A stretch of 7,774 bases of DNA from Verrucomicrobiales bacterium (GTDB taxonomy: Bacteria; Verrucomicrobiota; Verrucomicrobiia; Verrucomicrobiales; V1-33), in assembly GCA_023253495.1 (NCBI GenBank), contig JALRGF010000547.1:1-7774 (forward strand), written 5' to 3'. Positions 5,523-7,774 of the stretch are shown one piece after another; the first letter of the stretch is position 1, and each line of letters opens with the position of its first letter. Position numbers and translations under genes: made by a program. Under the pieces are notes generated by a model, which worked only from the letters and a program-made list of their open reading frames with translations, did not search any database and was not told where the DNA came from.

Positions 5523-6290
5523 ATGAAACGATCTGTTTTTACCGCCCTGCTGATGCTGGCTCTGGTGCCGGCGGTATCCGCGCAAGACGGCCCGACGAAA
5601 CCGGTGTCGGACAAGAAGCTTTCGGATTTCTCCATCGGGGAGATTATTTCCGGAGACAAGGCGGACGAGGAGTCATTGAAGGGCAAGGTGGTGGCGCTGG
5701 AATTCTGGGGGCGGTTGTGAGGCCCCTGCCTGGCCGGCATGCCCCAGTTGGTGGCACTCGACAAGCGGTACCGGGACAAGGGATTTCGGCTCATCGGGAT
5801 TCACGCGCAGGACGGCTCGGACGAGGAAATCCTCGCCCCGGTGAAAAAACTGAAGGCGAAGTATTCGATTGCCCGCAACGGCCAGAGTCCGGTCAACTTC
5901 AGCGGGATCCCGCACATGTTCATTTTCAACCCCAAAGGCGAGCTGGTTTTTGACGGCCACCCCGGCGGCGGGGAGGCGGAAAAAATCATCAAGCGCGAAC
6001 TCCGCGCGCTGGCCGCCGGCGGCGGAGACGACGACGAGGACAGTCCGTTCCGTCCGAAAAAGGAGGAGGCCGAGGGGCCGCTGGTGGCCGAGCGCACGTG
6101 GACCAGCGCGGACGGCCGCACCATGGTGGCGACCCTGGTCTCGGTGAAGGCCGGCACCGGCACCTTCAAGCGCAAGGACGGGAAGACGTTCGAACTCGCT
6201 CTCGACCGCCTCTCGGACGCCGACCGGAAAGTCGCCGAGGACGCGGAGAAAAAAGCCGCCGGAGGCGGGGAGACCGGCGGGAGCGAATAA
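5523..6290 (+). CDS. Exported thioredoxin/TlpA-like protein with SHD1-like tail; in-frame TGA at active-site Cys (candidate selenoprotein)
   Basis: If the TGA at 5718-5720 is read through, the product is 255 aa. Residues 1-20 form a signal peptide (MKRSVFTALLMLALVPAVSA). The thioredoxin fold spans about 33-163. VVALEFWGRL leads into the active site, where canonical family members read W-C-G-P-C; here the first Cys codon is TGA (residue 66) and the second Cys is intact (Cys69), giving X-G-P-C. FRLIGIHAQDGSDEE (88-102), the probable cis-Pro motif GIPHMFIFNPKGELV (Pro130) and DGHPGG (144-149) follow, as in TlpA/AhpC-TSA proteins. After an acidic linker, residues about 191-236 (RTWTSADGRTM to LSDADRKV) resemble an SHD1 domain, common in planctomycete and verrucomicrobial exported proteins. 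Cys69 is the only cysteine. The frame is uninterrupted on both sides of the TGA. TGA is the normal stop of several neighbouring genes, so the whole code is not altered. Selenocysteine is the favoured reading; a nonsense mutation or sequence error cannot be excluded. Confidence 0.8.
5727..5756 (+). promoter_or_regulatory. Possible bacterial SECIS hairpin after the in-frame TGA
   Basis: Directly downstream of the TGA, TGCC (5727-5730) pairs with GGCA (5753-5756) and TGG (5731-5733) pairs with CCA (5744-5746). This leaves a 6-base bulge on the 3' side and a 10-base apical loop (5734-5743) containing GG 16-17 bases after the TGA. Bacterial SECIS elements lie within the coding region just after the UGA, with a G near the start of an apical loop about 16-37 bases downstream, so the placement fits. 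Alternative pairings exist, such as one that puts GG at the start of a larger loop. In such GC-rich sequence a chance hairpin is common, so this is suggestive only. Confidence 0.35.
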
Positions 6291-6299
6291 CGGCCGGGC

Positions 6300-6335
6300 G
6301 CCATGCCGGCGAGGGGAGCCGCGGACGCCGGCGGC
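6300..6335. terminator. GC-rich hairpin between convergent genes
   Basis: GCCGGCG (6305-6311) pairs with CGCCGGC (6326-6332). The helix continues through GCC (6300-6302) with GGC (6333-6335) after a 2-base AT bulge, closing a 14-base loop. It fills the 59-base gap between the Trx-like gene and the convergent xerC. No strong T-run follows on either strand (only CTCTTT at 6345-6350), so it could be a weak bidirectional terminator or an RNA 3'-end stabiliser. Confidence 0.45.
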
Positions 6336-6349
6336 ATCCCCAGTCTCTT

Positions 6350-7288
6350 TCACGCGCGGGGATGGGCGTCGTCGTAGGCCTTTTTCATGCGCTCGATGGT
6401 GACGTGCGTGTATATCTGAGTGGTGCTCAGACTGGCATGCCCGAGCAGTGACTGGACCGAGCGGAGATCGGCCCCGTTGTCGAGCAGGTGGGTGGCAAAG
6501 CTGTGGCGCAGTTTGTGCGGCGTGGCGGGCACGGGCACGCCGCTGGCGCGCAGGTGTTTTTTGAGCAGGTCGTTGACGGCGCGGGCGGTCAGGCGGCGGC
6601 GCAGCTTGCTGAGAAACAACGGGCCCCGGTGCACCCCGGCCTGCTGGCGGTACCGCTGGATGGCTTCGACGGCCGGCGGGCCGATCGGGCACAGGCGTTC
6701 CTTGCCGCCTTTCCCACGCACGCGCACGGTGTCGTCGTACGGATCCATGTGCTCGACGTCCAGCGCGACCAGTTCGGACAAGCGCAGACCGGCAGAATAG
6801 AACAACTCGAGGATGGCGGTGTCGCGCGCGGCGGCCCAGGCCGGCGCCTGCTTTTCCTTTTTCGGGGCCGCGGCGGGCGCTTCCAGCAGCGATTCCATCT
6901 GCCCGACAGTCAGGACAACCGGGAGCTTTTTTTCCAGCTTGGGAAGCTGAACGGCAAGCAGCGGGTTGTTCGGCAGGTTCTTCCGGTGGGCGAGAAACCC
7001 GTAGAACCGCCGGAGCGCGGCAAAATGCAGCCGGATGGTGGCCCGCCCGAACCGCCGCTTCATCAAGGCAAAAAGATACGCACGGAAATCGTCGGCGCCG
7101 GCCGTTTCCCAGCCGCTGAACCGCGGCGCCTGGCCGCGGAAACACGTCAAGGCATGGTGGTAGTTGATCAGCGTCCGGGGAGAGGCATTCCGCTCGACCG
7201 CGAGAAATTCGAGGAATTCATCGACCAGCGGGTCGGCGGCCGGTGCTCCAGGCGCGGAAGAGGTGTCGACGGAAGATGGGGAACTCAC
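6350..7288 (-). CDS. xerC: Tyrosine recombinase XerC
   Basis: The protein is 312 aa, a normal length, starting from GTG at 7288-7286. No clear SD is visible, but the start places the family N-terminal motif (FLEFLAVERNASPRTLINYHHAL) at residue 25. Residues 19-105 form the SAM-like core-binding domain and about 125-312 the catalytic domain. All catalytic residues are visible: Arg169 (SAGLRLSEL), Lys193 (RGKGGKERL), His258 and Arg261 (PHKLRHSFATHLL), His284 (LLGHASLS) and nucleophile Tyr293 (TTQIYTHV). HKLRHSFATH and the ending AHPRA favour XerC over XerD. A short charged insert (about 141-150, APKKEKQAPA) interrupts the start of the catalytic domain. XerC/D resolve chromosome dimers at dif; no dif-like site is seen nearby. 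A phage or element integrase is less likely given the strong Xer similarity. Confidence 0.93.
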   Translation of the reverse strand: MSSPSSVDTSSAPGAPAADPLVDEFLEFLAVERNASPRTLINYHHALTCFRGQAPRFSGWETAGADDFRAYLFALMKRRFGRATIRLHFAALRRFYGFLAHRKNLPNNPLLAVQLPKLEKKLPVVLTVGQMESLLEAPAAAPKKEKQAPAWAAARDTAILELFYSAGLRLSELVALDVEHMDPYDDTVRVRGKGGKERLCPIGPPAVEAIQRYRQQAGVHRGPLFLSKLRRRLTARAVNDLLKKHLRASGVPVPATPHKLRHSFATHLLDNGADLRSVQSLLGHASLSTTQIYTHVTIERMKKAYDDAHPRA

Positions 7289-7382
7289 GAAATGACTGAC
7301 TCTAAACCCTTACGAAACCGATGGCCAGCAGCTTGACCAGCCCGGTCCGGAAAAAATGGCCCCTCGCGATCCCGCCGACAAA

Positions 7383-7535
7383 GTACCTGTCCAGCCGCGG
7401 GCAGACAGCGAAATGCAGACAGCGTACCTGTTCCAAAATGAGGCACTGGCACGGAGGGGGCCACAGTTTACCTGTCCAGCGGTGCCTCGGGGGGCAGGCA
7501 AGATACCTGTTCGTATGGTTCCTCCCACCTGTTCC
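7383..7535. repeat. Five imperfect direct repeats of TACCTGTYC
   Basis: TACCTGT begins at 7384, 7425, 7469 and 7504, and CACCTGT at 7526. Copies 1 and 3 continue CCAG; copies 2, 4 and 5 continue TC. All are in the same orientation, with start-to-start spacing of 41, 44, 35 and 22 bases. Sequences between copies are unrelated. Several like-oriented short transposase-binding repeats near an end are a feature of IS21-type elements, and arrays of this kind also serve as regulator-binding sites. No transposase gene is visible in the window. Confidence 0.7.
7401..7424. repeat. 10-bp direct repeat within the cluster
   Basis: GCAGACAGCG occurs at 7401-7410 and again at 7415-7424, separated by AAAT, and the second copy abuts a TACCTGT repeat. 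This indicates a local duplication or a second class of binding repeat in the same array. Confidence 0.65.
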
Positions 7536-7607
7536 GGTCGTGATGGACCGCCTTCCTGACAATCTGTATCGGAGAAATGCCTTCGCGTGTATCTCAGCCG
7601 GCCGGCA

Positions 7608-7625
7608 CCTCTGCCTGCGCAGAGG
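7608..7625. repeat. Perfect 7-bp hairpin
   Basis: CCTCTGC (7608-7614) and GCAGAGG (7619-7625) are exact inverse complements around a 4-base loop. There is no T-run on either side, so it is not a typical terminator. Its role is unknown. Confidence 0.5.
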
Positions 7626-7707
7626 ATGCCGTGACCACGGACCGAGGCCGCTCGATGCATGGGCCCTAGCGGATTGGCTTCATCGTGGTGGCGGTGGTTT
7701 TCCGGCC

Positions 7708-7719
7708 GCGGCATGCCGC
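7708..7719. repeat. 12-bp perfect palindrome
   Basis: GCGGCATGCCGC reads the same on both strands. It could bind a dimeric protein, but palindromes of this length occur by chance in GC-rich DNA. No gene is visibly attached to it in the window. Confidence 0.4.
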
Positions 7720-7774
7720 CGGAAGCGCGGTGGCCTGACTGCGGGGGGTGTGATTATCCGAAGAGAGCGCGGAG

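Larger units (their letters stand above)
7289..7774. other. Gene-free repeat-rich region upstream of xerC
   Basis: No reading frame here has recognisable protein character; the longest ones are Arg/Pro/Cys-rich shadows without family motifs. The left part (7383-7535) carries a cluster of short direct repeats. The right part (7536-7774) has a hairpin and a palindrome but no tRNA-like cloverleaf, rRNA or gene start. Any xerC promoter should lie at about 7295-7380, but I see no convincing -35/-10 pair there. The region may be an insertion-sequence remnant or intergenic regulatory DNA. Confidence 0.5.

Noticed and set aside
5717..5953. Frameshift explanation for the broken Trx-like gene, using the frame starting at 5717
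   Set aside because: The Trx motifs before and after the TGA are in the same frame, so no shift is needed. The alternative frame encodes nothing recognisable.
5523..6290. Genome-wide reassignment of TGA to an amino acid
   Set aside because: TGA is the natural stop of gspH, gspI, gspJ, gspK, gspL, gspM and xerC in this window, so a changed genetic code is excluded here.
5673..7145. 490-codon minus-strand frame spanning the Trx-like gene and xerC
   Set aside because: It is antisense to one real gene and out of frame with the other, and its composition is that of a shadow.
7289..7382. dif or attachment site next to xerC
   Set aside because: I found no 28-base site with the paired XerC/XerD arms, nor a tRNA 3' end or core duplication.
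7383..7535. CRISPR array
   Set aside because: The repeats are only about 9 bases and imperfect, with uneven spacing and no long conserved repeat or cas gene.
7302..7714. Small minus-strand genes of 86 and 134 codons upstream of xerC
   Set aside because: They run through the repeat cluster, are rich in Arg/Cys/Trp/Pro without domain character, overlap each other in different frames and lack start signals.

Overview
This is a GC-rich bacterial window with one dominant theme, the pseudopilin and assembly-platform part of a type II secretion system (T2SS). It looks like a member of the Planctomycetes-Verrucomicrobia-Chlamydiae group, most likely a verrucomicrobial (Opitutaceae-like) lineage. That guess rests on the AFTLIE-type prepilin sites, an exported protein with an SHD1-like tail, weak Shine-Dalgarno signals and the base composition. 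The taxonomy is inference.

Positions 1-5295, minus strand. One compact operon runs right to left in the order gspG, gspH, gspI, gspJ, gspK, gspL-like, gspM-like, then the first 56 codons of another exported protein, possibly the secretin GspD, cut by the window edge. Four of the seven junctions are 4-base ATGA overlaps (H/I, K/L, L/M, M/next), which suggests translational coupling. GspG is the major pseudopilin. GspH, I, J and K are the minor pseudopilins that prime and cap the pseudopilus. GspL and GspM tie it to the cytoplasmic ATPase. GspH carries an unusual proline-rich insert.

Positions 5296-5522. A divergent intergenic region holds a perfect 9-bp inverted repeat just upstream of gspG, a perfect TATAAT box pointing right, and a small hairpin at the predicted mRNA start.

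Positions 5523-6290, plus strand. An exported thioredoxin/TlpA-like protein with an SHD1-like C-terminal domain is interrupted by one in-frame TGA. The TGA sits at the first cysteine of the CXXC active site (W-G-R-L-TGA-G-P-C). The frame stays open and protein-like for 189 more codons, and a potential hairpin follows the TGA. This is the most interesting object in the window: a candidate selenocysteine (UGPC) thioredoxin-fold selenoprotein. A nonsense mutation or sequencing error is the competing explanation.

Positions 6291-7288. A GC-rich hairpin separates this gene from a convergent, apparently intact XerC-type tyrosine recombinase.

Positions 7289-7774. No convincing gene. This region holds five imperfect copies of TACCTGTYC in 150 bases, a 10-bp direct repeat, a perfect 7-bp hairpin and a 12-bp palindrome. 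The repeat cluster could be the end of an insertion sequence or a protein-binding array; its nature is unresolved.
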